Below are positions 53,496 through 63,095 of a stretch of 64,000 bases of DNA, piece by piece. The DNA lies in NCBI GenBank assembly GCA_002382665.1, contig DFZA01000007.1, forward strand, positions 152,538 to 216,537, in the 5' to 3' direction. A program made the translations under genes and the position numbers. Under the pieces are notes generated by a model, which ran no database searches, was not told the origin of the DNA, and worked only from the letters and a program-made list of their open reading frames with translations. Source of the stretch: Peptococcaceae bacterium UBA4068. GTDB lineage: Bacteria > Bacillota > Dehalobacteriia > UBA4068. Within the stretch, counting starts at the first letter, position 1. Each line of letters begins with the position of its first letter.

Positions 53496-54038
53496 TTAAT
53501 GCTTGTCCAACTTATTTGCTACGTTAGCAATCACAATCTTGATCTCGGACACACTAATACCGGTCATTGCCTTTAGCGTTTGTTCTACTGACTGATGTAC
53601 CGCCGTGGTAATTTGCGGGAAATTCCCCTCCTGCGGCAGTGTCAGGTATAGACAAATAATCACACCTTCGCTAGAGTTGTAAATCCGCGTTTTTACATCT
53701 TTGACTTGAGGGTTGTCCATCGCGGCTTTCTTAACCACACTATCTACGGCAGTAGAACTGATATTAACAGAAATACCCTCATTGGTAGCTACTTTGATCA
53801 TCGGCGAACCGCTTTTGCGCAAAAAGGCCGCAAATAAACCGATAATGCCTAAGACCAATAATATAACCACCACACCAATTACCGGCCAAAAATAGTCACC
53901 ACTAAGAAATACTAACTGAAATTTTCCCAACCAGAATGAGGCTACCCCCTGATTAATATTGCAAATAAAAACAAGTGTAGCCAAGGCGACTAAGGCCAAT
54001 CCTCCAAGTATCAATAATATGCGTCTGAAAATTACCAT
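53496..54038 (-). CDS. amaP: Alkaline shock response membrane anchor protein AmaP
   Basis: About 180 residues from ATG 54038 (GCGGGGCGA upstream; ATG 54059 also possible). Two N-terminal membrane segments (about 5-25 and 50-75), then a cytoplasmic Asp23-like domain (EGISVNISSTAVDSVVKKAA, MTGISVSEIKIVI). Anchors the alkaline shock protein in the following gene of the same operon. Confidence 0.85.
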   Translation of the reverse strand: MVIFRRILLILGGLALVALATLVFICNINQGVASFWLGKFQLVFLSGDYFWPVIGVVVILLVLGIIGLFAAFLRKSGSPMIKVATNEGISVNISSTAVDSVVKKAAMDNPQVKDVKTRIYNSSEGVIICLYLTLPQEGNFPQITTAVHQSVEQTLKAMTGISVSEIKIVIANVANKLDKH

Positions 54039-54089
54039 GCTATCGCCCCGCTTTCTCATACTGAACTAATACAAAACTAATCGAATAAT

Positions 54090-54488
54090 TTACTGCTCGG
54101 TGGGCTCAGGTTGTTCCTGAGGAAACGCCACGCCTTGAACATGTACATTAACGGCATTTGCATGCAACCCGGTCATGGTTTCCACTGCCTCTTTTATGCT
54201 CTCCTGTACTTCTGTCGCGACTTTTGTGATAGAGGAACCATATTCGATAATAATGTAAGCATCAATAGTTGTATTATCTTCACCAACCACGACTTTGACG
54301 CCTTTTGTAAGATTCTTGCGGCCTAACAACTCGGCAATACCGCCGGCAACACCGCCGCTCATTCCGGTAACCCCGGCAATTTTGGAAGCCGCTAAACCGG
54401 CAATAGTCGCAACAACATCGTTGGCAATTTTAACCGAACCAATAGGACTGTCTCCAACAACTTTTTCTTCAATATTTTCAGTACTCAT
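54090..54488 (-). CDS. asp23: Asp23/Gls24 family envelope stress protein
   Basis: 132 residues. GSVKIANDVVATIAGLAASKI, GVKVVVGEDNTTIDAYIIIEYG and METMTGLHANAVNVHVQGV-type ending are typical of Asp23. Envelope stress and membrane-associated scaffold in staphylococci and bacilli. Operon asp23-amaP-DUF2273-nusB. Confidence 0.92.
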   Translation of the reverse strand: MSTENIEEKVVGDSPIGSVKIANDVVATIAGLAASKIAGVTGMSGGVAGGIAELLGRKNLTKGVKVVVGEDNTTIDAYIIIEYGSSITKVATEVQESIKEAVETMTGLHANAVNVHVQGVAFPQEQPEPTEQ

Positions 54489-54608
54489 ATGATCCCCTCC
54501 TTATTTAAATTAAATCAGGTAAATCAATATAATTGTTAAATTTTGTCTTAAATATCTATTAGTATCTCTAAATTATAGCAAATAATAACAAAAATAACAA
54601 CTTATTTA

Positions 54609-55175
54609 TTATTTGTCTATAACAAATATTTTATCATAGCTATATCCGCTAACGTTTGCTCCGATATCGGCGGCTTGTGTAGCTTTGGTATCGTCGAGTT
54701 TGGCAGATACCACCATCGTTAGCTTTTCGTCCGTCATGGTGACCACCGCTTCTCCTAAACCTTTGGCTTGCAAAAGCATCTCCGCTTCTAATTCACACTC
54801 CATATAATTTGCAATGGCCATTTTACGCGCCTGGGCTTGGGCTCTTGTTGTGGCGTCGGTAGCCTCGTCTTTAATAATACCATCCAATAATGATATTTCC
54901 TTGTCACGGGCGCTGTCACGTTCCATCCGATAAGAGGCAAAAAATTCGGCGTCACTATCGGTTTTATTACTAGTGCTATCCGCCGTGCTTACGCTATCAT
55001 TAGGTTCCGGCATTTGATTATCATCAAGATTGACAACCGGAGCTTCGGCAGTGAGGCTTCCCTTTAGCTCGCTTTGGCTAAGATCGTAGGCAAACACTGC
55101 TAACGCTATCACCATCAATATTATTATTGCCTTCTTGCGTAAAGATTTATTGCCGTTTCGATATTTATTTTGCAT
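54609..55175 (-). CDS. spoIIIAH: Stage III sporulation protein AH
   Basis: 188 residues. One N-terminal membrane segment (about 14-30), then a YscJ-like domain with ARDKEISLLDGIIKDEATDA and LGEAVVTMTDEKLTMVVSAK. Forms the mother-cell ring that binds forespore SpoIIQ. Last gene of spoIIIAA-AH. Confidence 0.93.
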   Translation of the reverse strand: MQNKYRNGNKSLRKKAIIILMVIALAVFAYDLSQSELKGSLTAEAPVVNLDDNQMPEPNDSVSTADSTSNKTDSDAEFFASYRMERDSARDKEISLLDGIIKDEATDATTRAQAQARKMAIANYMECELEAEMLLQAKGLGEAVVTMTDEKLTMVVSAKLDDTKATQAADIGANVSGYSYDKIFVIDK

Positions 55176-55271
55176 AACAAATCCTCCTTTAATGGTTTAT
55201 ATAAGGTGAGCATCAATTCACAGCTATTTACAAAATATGTTGCAACAAATGAAACAATAACACCCGTTATT

Positions 55272-55859
55272 TTATTGAGCCGGTAAAACTTCGACCTGAT
55301 AAGCGCAGATCCCCAATAATTGTTGCACTGCTTTGGATAGCTGTTCGCAGATAACTGCATTATCAGCTCCCTCAGCAACAACCAAAACGCCTGCGATCTG
55401 CGGCATTACTGTTTTCACTTCCACCGGCTGGTCATTGGCAGAGGCCAACTGCTCACTTTTGGTTGTTTCCTTGCTTTGAGTATTACTATCTGTAGTAACC
55501 TCCTGCGTTGTGTTACTGGTGCTTTCAGAATCTTGCAGATATTGGGTTGATTCACTCTCGCTGAATCTGACGGCAACGCTGACTTTTCCTGCACCTTTGA
55601 TAGTACTTAAGATCGCGGCCAGTTTAGTTTCCAGTTGCTCTTCCTGAGTGTCAGCAACCTTTTGATTTGTTGAACTTTCGGTAGTTTTACTATTACTATC
55701 ACTTTTATCATCTCCTATCGAGGTAAAATTCATCAGCACAATTCCTATCAGCAATATCACTCCCAAGCGTATAAACAATTTTCGCTCTTTATCGCTTAGG
55801 CCTGATAGGCGACTGAAGATACCTTTAATTTTGTTTTTATGTTCGGTGTTATTCTCCAC
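55272..55859 (-). CDS. spoIIIAG: Stage III sporulation protein AG
   Basis: 195 residues. N-terminal cytoplasmic stretch, one membrane helix (about 28-45: LFIRLGVILLIGIVLMNF), Ser/Thr-rich linker, and the ring-building motif domain with LAAILSTIKGAGKVSVAVRF. Overlaps spoIIIAF by 11 bases. Part of the feeding-tube apparatus of the engulfed forespore. Confidence 0.93.
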   Translation of the reverse strand: MENNTEHKNKIKGIFSRLSGLSDKERKLFIRLGVILLIGIVLMNFTSIGDDKSDSNSKTTESSTNQKVADTQEEQLETKLAAILSTIKGAGKVSVAVRFSESESTQYLQDSESTSNTTQEVTTDSNTQSKETTKSEQLASANDQPVEVKTVMPQIAGVLVVAEGADNAVICEQLSKAVQQLLGICAYQVEVLPAQ

Positions 55860-56406
55860 TGCTTACATCTTCCTTATCTTTATTAATATCAACTGCATCG
55901 ACCAAACTACAACTGATGATCCCCTCATCAATCGCCATAAAACCGGCAATAGTACTGCGTACCTTTTGGCAGACCGCGGAATCGATTGCTACCAACGACA
56001 CAGTTACCTGCTTTACCTGACCGCTGGTAGAATCAAGTTCAACTTTGACCTCAGCTTGCTGTACGTTAATATTTACTAATGCCAGTGACTTTATCTGCTG
56101 CTCAAGCTGCTGCCGGTAATCATCATTGGCATCCTCGCTCAACGTTTGCGCCAAAGCATCACCCTTGGCAAGAACATCGGCAGTTTGATCGGCATAATCG
56201 CTGCTGTCATAAAGCGATCCCCAATCACTACCATTAAATAACTTCAGCACGGGGTTAAGAATAACCAGCAACACCAGTAGACCCATCAGCAGGCGTACAA
56301 ATCTATGAAGAGTTCCTGAAGGCAGCAATAGCTCAACAAAAGAATTAATAAGAACTACTACAGCTAAATTACCGATTGTTTCTTTAAGTACAATCAAACC
56401 TCTCAC
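55849..56406 (-). CDS. spoIIIAF: Stage III sporulation protein AF
   Basis: 185 residues. Two membrane helices near the N-terminus (NLAVVVLINSFVELLLPSG, LLMGLLVLLVILNPVLKLF) and a ring-type soluble domain. The start is uncertain: GTG 56406 is used here but a TTG three codons later is possible. Confidence 0.9.
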   Translation of the reverse strand: MRGLIVLKETIGNLAVVVLINSFVELLLPSGTLHRFVRLLMGLLVLLVILNPVLKLFNGSDWGSLYDSSDYADQTADVLAKGDALAQTLSEDANDDYRQQLEQQIKSLALVNINVQQAEVKVELDSTSGQVKQVTVSLVAIDSAVCQKVRSTIAGFMAIDEGIISCSLVDAVDINKDKEDVSSGE

Positions 56407-56409
56407 CGC

Positions 56410-57600
56410 CTAGCGCATCATCATTGATATATTACCGGCGCCAATCACAACAGCTAAAACAAAGAAGAAAAACAAACAACAAATCGCTGTCACCGCAAAG
56501 ATTGCTATCAGGGAACTGCCCATACCGTTGATCGCTTCAGCTAATTGATCTTCTCCCAGCGGTTGAATCAAAGCTGCGGTCAGGCGATAAATAATAGCCT
56601 GCACCAGTATTTGCACGGCAGGTAGCGCACAGAGTGTCAACAAAACCACTACTCCAGCGACACCGATAATATTTTTCAATTGCAGCGCCGTTCCCAGCAC
56701 GCTATCAAGCGCATCCGCCAGTGAACGTCCCACAACCGGTATAAAGATGCCGCTGGCGGTTTTTGCCGCCTTGATCGTTAATCCGTCAAATGAAGCGGTT
56801 GCTACCCCTAAAATGCCGATCAAGGCCATGAAAACCGCCGTCATAATACCCATAACCCCCAGGCCTACATCCTGAAACAAACGCGCTAATTTATCGATAT
56901 TAAAACGCGGCGATATATGGCCAAGTAAACGGAGAATTGCCGATAAATAGATCAGCGGAAAAATGAAATTATTAATCAAATTAACCATCAGCGCCAATGC
57001 TGTCAATATCAATGGATTAACTATGGCAACAGTACTGGCGCCACCCATCGCGGCTAATAATGGCATGAGAATCGGTATCACCGCGTAAAGAAAATCGCTC
57101 ATTGAGGTAATTGCATCTTTTGAAGAACCAAGTACCATTGAAAAAGTTGATAACGCAATGCCGGTTAAAACCAGATAAACAACAGCGCGGCTTAATAGCG
57201 CAATATCGCTTTTCTCAAAGCTGTCCTTGATAGCGCTTAAAAGCAAACAGATGACCGCTAAAACTATCAATTGTCCTATTAATACAGTATTTGCGGCCGC
57301 TTCGTCGAAGAACATTGCTACTAACAAATCAGGTACCATTGAAGCATCGAGACTGATATCGCCGCTTAGTAATTGCTGCCACCAATCGGTAAAGCTGAAA
57401 TCCTTAAGGTATTTGTCCAGAGTACCATCAAGCTGCTTTAGGTATTCATCTATCGCTTCCGTATCGGTAGTAGCGGCAATTTCTTCGGTTGTTTTCTGAG
57501 TGTCCACTGCCTGATCGGTTGTTTTTGAAGTTTCAGCTGTCACCGGTAGAGGCAACAATATCATCAGCGCAATGACAATGGCTGTAATCCGCGCTCTCAT
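56410..57600 (-). CDS. spoIIIAE: Stage III sporulation protein AE
   Basis: 396 residues. Signal-like N-terminus, a soluble stretch (about 25-110) and about eight membrane segments after it, the typical SpoIIIAE layout, related to secretion-system membrane proteins. Overlaps spoIIIAD by 4 bases. Confidence 0.94.
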   Translation of the reverse strand: MRARITAIVIALMILLPLPVTAETSKTTDQAVDTQKTTEEIAATTDTEAIDEYLKQLDGTLDKYLKDFSFTDWWQQLLSGDISLDASMVPDLLVAMFFDEAAANTVLIGQLIVLAVICLLLSAIKDSFEKSDIALLSRAVVYLVLTGIALSTFSMVLGSSKDAITSMSDFLYAVIPILMPLLAAMGGASTVAIVNPLILTALALMVNLINNFIFPLIYLSAILRLLGHISPRFNIDKLARLFQDVGLGVMGIMTAVFMALIGILGVATASFDGLTIKAAKTASGIFIPVVGRSLADALDSVLGTALQLKNIIGVAGVVVLLTLCALPAVQILVQAIIYRLTAALIQPLGEDQLAEAINGMGSSLIAIFAVTAICCLFFFFVLAVVIGAGNISMMMR

Positions 57601-57998
57601 TGGAGTAACCTCAGTACCGACTGTAACAACGCCGAAGCAATAGGCATTGCCAGGAGCATGATAGCAACTTTAGCGGCAATTTCCACTTTAAGTGCGATTG
57701 CCCCCTGCCCGGCATCGCGGCAAAGCTGTGCTCCGAATTCGGCAATATAAGCGATGCCAATAACTTTTATTACGACAACGAAGTAATAACTGTTAAGACC
57801 GCTTTTCAGCGCTATGTTTTCGAATAAAGAAATCAACTCCGAAAACGACGGCAACAGCCTTAAGAATATGATAGCGCCGGTAGCCAATGCCGCTATTACT
57901 GCCAATACAGGCAATTTACTCTGTTGAAGGAAAACGCTGATGATGGCAGCAATTACCGCCAATGCTATTATCGGTATGATTGCTGCAATTGAACTCAT
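57597..57998 (-). CDS. spoIIIAD: Stage III sporulation protein AD
   Basis: 133 residues, about four membrane segments, with GLNSYYFVVVIKVIGIAYIAEFGAQLCRDAGQGA typical of SpoIIIAD. Confidence 0.94.
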   Translation of the reverse strand: MSSIAAIIPIIALAVIAAIISVFLQQSKLPVLAVIAALATGAIIFLRLLPSFSELISLFENIALKSGLNSYYFVVVIKVIGIAYIAEFGAQLCRDAGQGAIALKVEIAAKVAIMLLAMPIASALLQSVLRLLQ

Positions 57999-58010
57999 GG
58001 TTTCTCACTC

Positions 58011-58211
58011 CTAATATAGCTTAAATACTGCCTCGACACCGTTAAAAAGCTCCTTAATAATCGGTAATACCTTTATCAACCCTATAGACACGCCAACCAC
58101 CAATGTTAAATAAGCAAATTCGTCGCGGCCGGCTTGTTTTAAAAAAGTATGCAATATCGTAACAGCGATTGCCAGCGCAGTCAGAAAAAAGATAATGCTT
58201 GCGTCCCCCAT
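58011..58211 (-). CDS. spoIIIAC: Stage III sporulation protein AC
   Basis: 66 residues, two membrane segments, with AVTILHTFLKQAGRDEFAYL and GLIKVLPIIKELF as expected for SpoIIIAC. Confidence 0.94.
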   Translation of the reverse strand: MGDASIIFFLTALAIAVTILHTFLKQAGRDEFAYLTLVVGVSIGLIKVLPIIKELFNGVEAVFKLY

Positions 58212-58223
58212 AAATATCCTCCT

Positions 58224-58733
58224 TTATATAAACATCAGTACCAATACAGCGCCAACCGACCAGCCGATATTTTTCCAGATTTTACCCCAGGAAGCATATT
58301 GCTCCTTAGCTTCAGACTCGGCGCTTTGCAACCGCAGGCGGATTAATTCGATTTTTTTTAGCTGATCATCACAATCCGATAATCCCAATCCCGAAGAAAG
58401 ATCAGCTAATATTTGTCGGTCTGTGCTGCTAATTGCCAGTTGGTTTTCTGCTATACTCTGTGTAAAAGCTTCTGCGGCGCTTAAACCTTCACCATTAACT
58501 AACAAATCTGCCGCCGCGGTGAATACAACACTACCATGACCAGCCGCCAGTGCAGCTTGATTTAACGCTTGCGGCAATGGCGTGGCGGCAAAGCCAACCT
58601 CCCGTTCCAAAGCCAGTAACCCCTGTTGCAATTGGCTCAAACAAATCTGCCGCTGTTGTAATTTGCAGGCAAACAAACGGCCAATGCCAGTGCTTGCAAT
58701 AATAATCAATACCGCGCCGATAACCTTCAGCAT
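58224..58733 (-). CDS. spoIIIAB: Stage III sporulation protein AB
   Basis: 169 residues with a membrane helix at each end (LKVIGAVLIIIASTGIGRL and IGWSVGAVLVLMFI) and a helical middle, as in T2SS GspF-like SpoIIIAB. Confidence 0.93.
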   Translation of the reverse strand: MLKVIGAVLIIIASTGIGRLFACKLQQRQICLSQLQQGLLALEREVGFAATPLPQALNQAALAAGHGSVVFTAAADLLVNGEGLSAAEAFTQSIAENQLAISSTDRQILADLSSGLGLSDCDDQLKKIELIRLRLQSAESEAKEQYASWGKIWKNIGWSVGAVLVLMFI

Positions 58734-58735
58734 AA

Positions 58736-59692
58736 TTAACCTCCTGCTGCCAGCAGTTGCAAGTTTTGATCGTAAATACCCTCAACGGTTCCGGGGCCGC
58801 ACCTTCTTGACAGTACCACCAGTCGTTGGAACGCTTGGGCCTGCAGTAAAGTGGCGAAAACGGGACGGTCAGCCAATTCCTCGCAAGCGGCGGCGTGGGC
58901 TGACGCTACAACTTTTACTCCAGCGTTGGCTGCTTCGATCAATGCTGCGGCATCTGCCTCGCTGCCGATCTCGTCGCAAATCAATACTTGCGGCGACATC
59001 GAGCGTAATAACATCATCAGACCTTCTGCTTTGGGACAACCGTCAAGTATATCACAGCGAATACCTAAATCAAGCTGTGATATACCTCCACGCATGGCGG
59101 CAATTTCAGAACGTTCGTCAACAATGCCTACGCGCAACGGCTCAGTTAATCTACCGCACGCCAGTTGACGAGCGATATCGCGCAACAGTGTGGTTTTTCC
59201 GGCTCGTGGCGGTGATACTAGCAATGTTGAACAAAGATTGTAATATTTATCAAATAGCGCGGGCAGTAATGATAATGACACATCGTTGACTTGCCGCGCC
59301 AGACGCAAATTGACGGCAGATATTTCTTTGAGAGTTCGCACCTGTCCCGCCGTTAACACTGCCCGTCCGCACAAACCGGCTCGGTGTCCGCCGGGAAGCG
59401 TAATATAGCCGCGACGCAACTCTTCCTCCAGTGCATAAAACGAGCTTTGTGATAATAAAAGCAGACATTGTTCCATCTCTTTTTTATCAAGGATATGCGC
59501 CTGCCGGCTCTCATCGGTAAGTCCGCCTACGGAGGCAATAAAAGCTTCGTTATCATGAAAACGGCAACTGACCGGTAAATTGAGATTAAGGCGGATTTCC
59601 TCCAGCCCTTGCCATTCAACCGGCGTCAGAGGTGTTAACAGCGACCGTAGCGAAGGCGGTATGTACGGAAGAATTTGCATTGCAACGGACAT
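58736..59692 (-). CDS. spoIIIAA: Stage III sporulation protein AA (ATPase)
   Basis: 318 residues from the ATG at 59692 with GGGGGGG just upstream; the frame is open 30 codons further but without similarity. Secretion-type ATPase: Walker A VSPPRAGKTTLLRDIARQ (about 183), Walker B PQVLICDEIGSEADA. First gene of the eight-gene operon, all on the minus strand with small gaps or overlaps. Confidence 0.95.
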   Translation of the reverse strand: MSVAMQILPYIPPSLRSLLTPLTPVEWQGLEEIRLNLNLPVSCRFHDNEAFIASVGGLTDESRQAHILDKKEMEQCLLLLSQSSFYALEEELRRGYITLPGGHRAGLCGRAVLTAGQVRTLKEISAVNLRLARQVNDVSLSLLPALFDKYYNLCSTLLVSPPRAGKTTLLRDIARQLACGRLTEPLRVGIVDERSEIAAMRGGISQLDLGIRCDILDGCPKAEGLMMLLRSMSPQVLICDEIGSEADAAALIEAANAGVKVVASAHAAACEELADRPVFATLLQAQAFQRLVVLSRRCGPGTVEGIYDQNLQLLAAGG

Positions 59693-59770
59693 TGGCTTTG
59701 CCCCCCCTAAACAATTGTTATAGATTATCCGGTTACTCAATTCTATTTTTAAAAGGACAGGTTTAGAACA

Positions 59771-59802
59771 AAAAAAAGTCACAACCTGATCAGGTTGTGA
59801 CT
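59771..59802 (-). terminator. Terminator of glmS
   Basis: Perfect palindrome agtcacaacctga / tcaggttgtgact with T run on the minus strand, separating glmMS from the spoIIIA operon. Confidence 0.9.
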
Positions 59803-59875
59803 TATATTAATTATTGAAGTTTTTTCCTAAAATTAAACAAATATAATAATCTAAATTACTGTTATTCTAATTAAC

Positions 59876-61705
59876 TTATTCTACGGTAACACTCTTGGCC
59901 AGGTTACGCGGCTGGTCAACGTCGCAGCCACGGTCTACTGCCACATAATAAGCCAGTAATTGCAGAGGTATTACCGTCAATATCGGTGCCAACAGATCAT
60001 CGACATCCGGCAAAGTTATCTTTTGGTCGGCTACCAGACCGGCCGCCGCGACATCAGAATATGATAACGTCAGAATATGCGCGCCACGTGAACGCAACTC
60101 AACTATATTACTGATTGTTTTTTCAATCAGCGAACGTTGTGTCGCCAGCGCTATTACCGGTATATCCGGCTCAATCAGTGCAATCGTTCCATGTTTCAGC
60201 TCACCTGCCGCGTAAGCCTCGGCATGGATATAGGATATTTCTTTGAGCTTCAAAGCGCCTTCCAAAGCTACCGCGTAATCAACGCCGCGACCGATAAAGA
60301 AGGCATCCTGCCAATTACTGATATATTTGGCAAAGCCTTTGATCGGCTCCTCCCATTGCTCTATCAATTGCTGCGCTAATGGCGTTAATTGTTGCAAAGA
60401 AGCAATCAACTCGGCAATCCGCTCTGCCGAGAGACATTGCATTTGTTCCGCCATATGAAGGGTCAGTAAATAAATCACCATCAACTGGGTCAGATAAGCC
60501 TTTGTCGAGGCAACAGCTATCTCCGGGCCTGCCCAGGTATATATCACATGATCTGCCTCCCGGGCAATGCTTGAATCAAGCACATTACAAATAGCAATCA
60601 CCCGCGCACCACGAGCTTTACTCTCGCGCAACGCAGCCAAAGTATCGGCTGTTTCGCCTGATTGAGAAATTACTATCACCAATGTTTTAGAATCAACCAG
60701 CGGGTTTCTGTAACGGTATTCAGAGGCAATATCGACCTCGACCGGTAGCCGCAAAAGCTTTTCCATCGTATATTTGGCCACCAGTCCGGCATGATAGGCC
60801 GTACCGCAAGCCACAATAGCAATCTTTTCGAGACTTTTTAGATATTCGGCGGAACAATCTATCTCCGGCAGCATTACCTTCTTGCCATCATCGGAAATAC
60901 GGCCGCGCAGCGTCTGGCTGATTGCCCAAGGCTGCTCATGAATTTCTTTGAGCATAAAATGCGGATAACCGCCTTTTTCGGCCGCCTCTTTTTCCCAGTC
61001 AATATAAACGATCGCCCGCTCCACCGGATTGCCGTCATGGTAAATAATAACACCGTTATCATTTATAACCGCTACATCGCCGTTTTCGAGAATAATCATA
61101 TCACGGGTATATTTAATCAACGCCGCAATATCCGAAGCCAAGAAGTATTCGCCGTCGCCGATGCCGACCACTAAAGGATTATCCTGACGTGCCGCCACCA
61201 GCGTCCGCGGATGTTGACGGCAGAGTGCAACCGCGGCGTATGAACCACGCAGTTTGCTCATGGCCTTGACAAAGGCTTCCTGCATATCACCACGATAGTA
61301 TTGTTCCAACAAATGCGGCAATACCTCGGTATCTGTTTGCGAACTGAAAACATGCCCCTCATCCATCAACCATTGACGCAACTCCAGATAGTTTTCGATA
61401 ATGCCGTTATGTACTACGGCAATATCACCTGAACAATCAAGATGGGGATGGCAGTTCGCCTCCGAAGGACAGCCGTGGGTCGCCCAGCGCGTATGGCCGA
61501 TACCAATATCGCTGTTACCCATATCATTGTTGATTTTTTCCTCCAAACAAGCGATTTTACCCTGACAGCGTATCAGACGTATCTGATCATCTTCCAATGT
61601 GGCAATACCAGCGGAATCGTATCCGCGGTATTCCTGTGCATGCAAACCCTGCAGTAATACAGGCAGCGCTTGCCTTTTACCAACATATCCAATAATACCG
61701 CACAT
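59876..61705 (-). CDS. glmS: Glucosamine--fructose-6-phosphate aminotransferase
   Basis: 609 residues. Cys2 nucleophile in MCGIIGYVGKRQALPVL, glutaminase domain 1-240, two SIS isomerase domains (SQSGETADTLAALRESKA), ending DQPRNLAKSVTVE. Makes glucosamine-6-phosphate for wall synthesis. The gap to glmM is only 16 bases, so no glmS ribozyme can be present here. Confidence 0.97.
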   Translation of the reverse strand: MCGIIGYVGKRQALPVLLQGLHAQEYRGYDSAGIATLEDDQIRLIRCQGKIACLEEKINNDMGNSDIGIGHTRWATHGCPSEANCHPHLDCSGDIAVVHNGIIENYLELRQWLMDEGHVFSSQTDTEVLPHLLEQYYRGDMQEAFVKAMSKLRGSYAAVALCRQHPRTLVAARQDNPLVVGIGDGEYFLASDIAALIKYTRDMIILENGDVAVINDNGVIIYHDGNPVERAIVYIDWEKEAAEKGGYPHFMLKEIHEQPWAISQTLRGRISDDGKKVMLPEIDCSAEYLKSLEKIAIVACGTAYHAGLVAKYTMEKLLRLPVEVDIASEYRYRNPLVDSKTLVIVISQSGETADTLAALRESKARGARVIAICNVLDSSIAREADHVIYTWAGPEIAVASTKAYLTQLMVIYLLTLHMAEQMQCLSAERIAELIASLQQLTPLAQQLIEQWEEPIKGFAKYISNWQDAFFIGRGVDYAVALEGALKLKEISYIHAEAYAAGELKHGTIALIEPDIPVIALATQRSLIEKTISNIVELRSRGAHILTLSYSDVAAAGLVADQKITLPDVDDLLAPILTVIPLQLLAYYVAVDRGCDVDQPRNLAKSVTVE

Positions 61706-61721
61706 TTTTACCTCCGAGTAA

Positions 61722-63062
61722 TTAGTTTACCGCGCTGATAGCTGCGGCTATTTTTTCAATCAATTGCTCCAGACGTTGCTTATCCGGACCTTGTGCCATC
61801 AAGCGCACGACAGGCTCCGTACCGGAGGGACGAATCAACAGGCGGCCTTCGGCGGCCAGTTCCCGCTCGGCATTCGCTATCAACTCATTGACCCGTTTGT
61901 CATTACGCCAGCTATGCTTATCTTTTAATTTAACATTGACCAAAACCTGCGGCCTCTTTTCAACTATTTGCGACAACTCGCCTAAACTCTTACCTGTTGA
62001 TTTTATCACACCAAGTAAGTAAAGAGCGGCAATCATTGCATCGCCGGTGCTGTTATAATCGCTGAAAATTATATGACCTGATTGCTCACCGCCTAAATTA
62101 GCGCCTGTTTCCATCATTCGCTCTAGCACATAACGGTCGCCGATATCGGTTTCATCAACAGCAATATCAAGTTTGGACATAGCCTTTTTCAATCCGATAT
62201 TGCTCATTCTTGTAGCTACAACCCGGTTACCGTTTAGTTTCCCTCTTTCTATCATTTCTGCAGCACAAATAGCAATAATCACATCTCCGTCAATTATTGC
62301 GCCGTCACTGTCCACGGCAATCAAACGGTCGGCATCACCGTCAAAAGCCAGCCCTAAATCAGCCATCTGCTCTTTAACAAAGTTTTGCAGAGCTTGCGGA
62401 TGAGTGCTACCATAACCATTATTGATATTACAACCGTCAGGCTTATTTCCGATGGAGACCACCTCAGCACCGCAAGCGGAAAACACATCGGCGGCAATAT
62501 TACTGACCGCGCCATTGGCACAGTCTATAGCTATCTTCAATCCGCTTAAATCATTATTAAGTTTAGATAATAAAAACTTTTTATAATCATCCTTCGCTTG
62601 AGCATAATATGCTATTTTTCCTAGGTTTTCCCCTTCAGCCCTCTCAATCGACGAACGGTTATTTAACAAGGCCTCTATCGCCGACTCAACATGGTCTGGC
62701 AGTTTGTAACCAGTACCGGAAAAAAACTTAATACCGTTATCAGCAAAAGGATTATGGCTGGCGGATATGACCGCACCGGCATCGGCATTAAGCAAACGAC
62801 ACAGAACCGCCACACCAGGCGTCGGTAATACCCCCAGTAGTGTTACAGAAACTCCGGCAGCACAGATACCGGCGGCCAGCGCCGCTTCGAGCATATCTCC
62901 GGAAATACGGGTATCCTTGCCGATAACAATCCGTGGCGATAATGAATCGCTGTTTGAAGCAAGAACCTGCGCTGCGGCGCGTCCTAAATCAAATGCCAGT
63001 TCCGGCGTCAATTCTTTATTGGCAACGCCCCGTACTCCGTCCGTACCAAAATACTTTGCCAT
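61722..63062 (-). CDS. glmM: Phosphoglucosamine mutase
   Basis: 446 residues from ATG 63062 with AGGAGGGTTGCC upstream. KYFGTDGVRGVAN, phospho-Ser in VISASHNPFADNGIKFFS, metal loop AFDGDADRLIAVD, and IRPSGTEPVVRLMAQG for phosphate binding. Converts GlcN-6-P to GlcN-1-P, the next step after GlmS. Confidence 0.97.
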   Translation of the reverse strand: MAKYFGTDGVRGVANKELTPELAFDLGRAAAQVLASNSDSLSPRIVIGKDTRISGDMLEAALAAGICAAGVSVTLLGVLPTPGVAVLCRLLNADAGAVISASHNPFADNGIKFFSGTGYKLPDHVESAIEALLNNRSSIERAEGENLGKIAYYAQAKDDYKKFLLSKLNNDLSGLKIAIDCANGAVSNIAADVFSACGAEVVSIGNKPDGCNINNGYGSTHPQALQNFVKEQMADLGLAFDGDADRLIAVDSDGAIIDGDVIIAICAAEMIERGKLNGNRVVATRMSNIGLKKAMSKLDIAVDETDIGDRYVLERMMETGANLGGEQSGHIIFSDYNSTGDAMIAALYLLGVIKSTGKSLGELSQIVEKRPQVLVNVKLKDKHSWRNDKRVNELIANAERELAAEGRLLIRPSGTEPVVRLMAQGPDKQRLEQLIEKIAAAISAVN

Positions 63063-63095
63063 TGGCAACCCTCCTAATTGTGTATCATACTAATC

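Noticed and set aside
61706..61721. glmS ribozyme
   Set aside because: The gap between glmM and glmS is only 16 bases, too short for the ribozyme.
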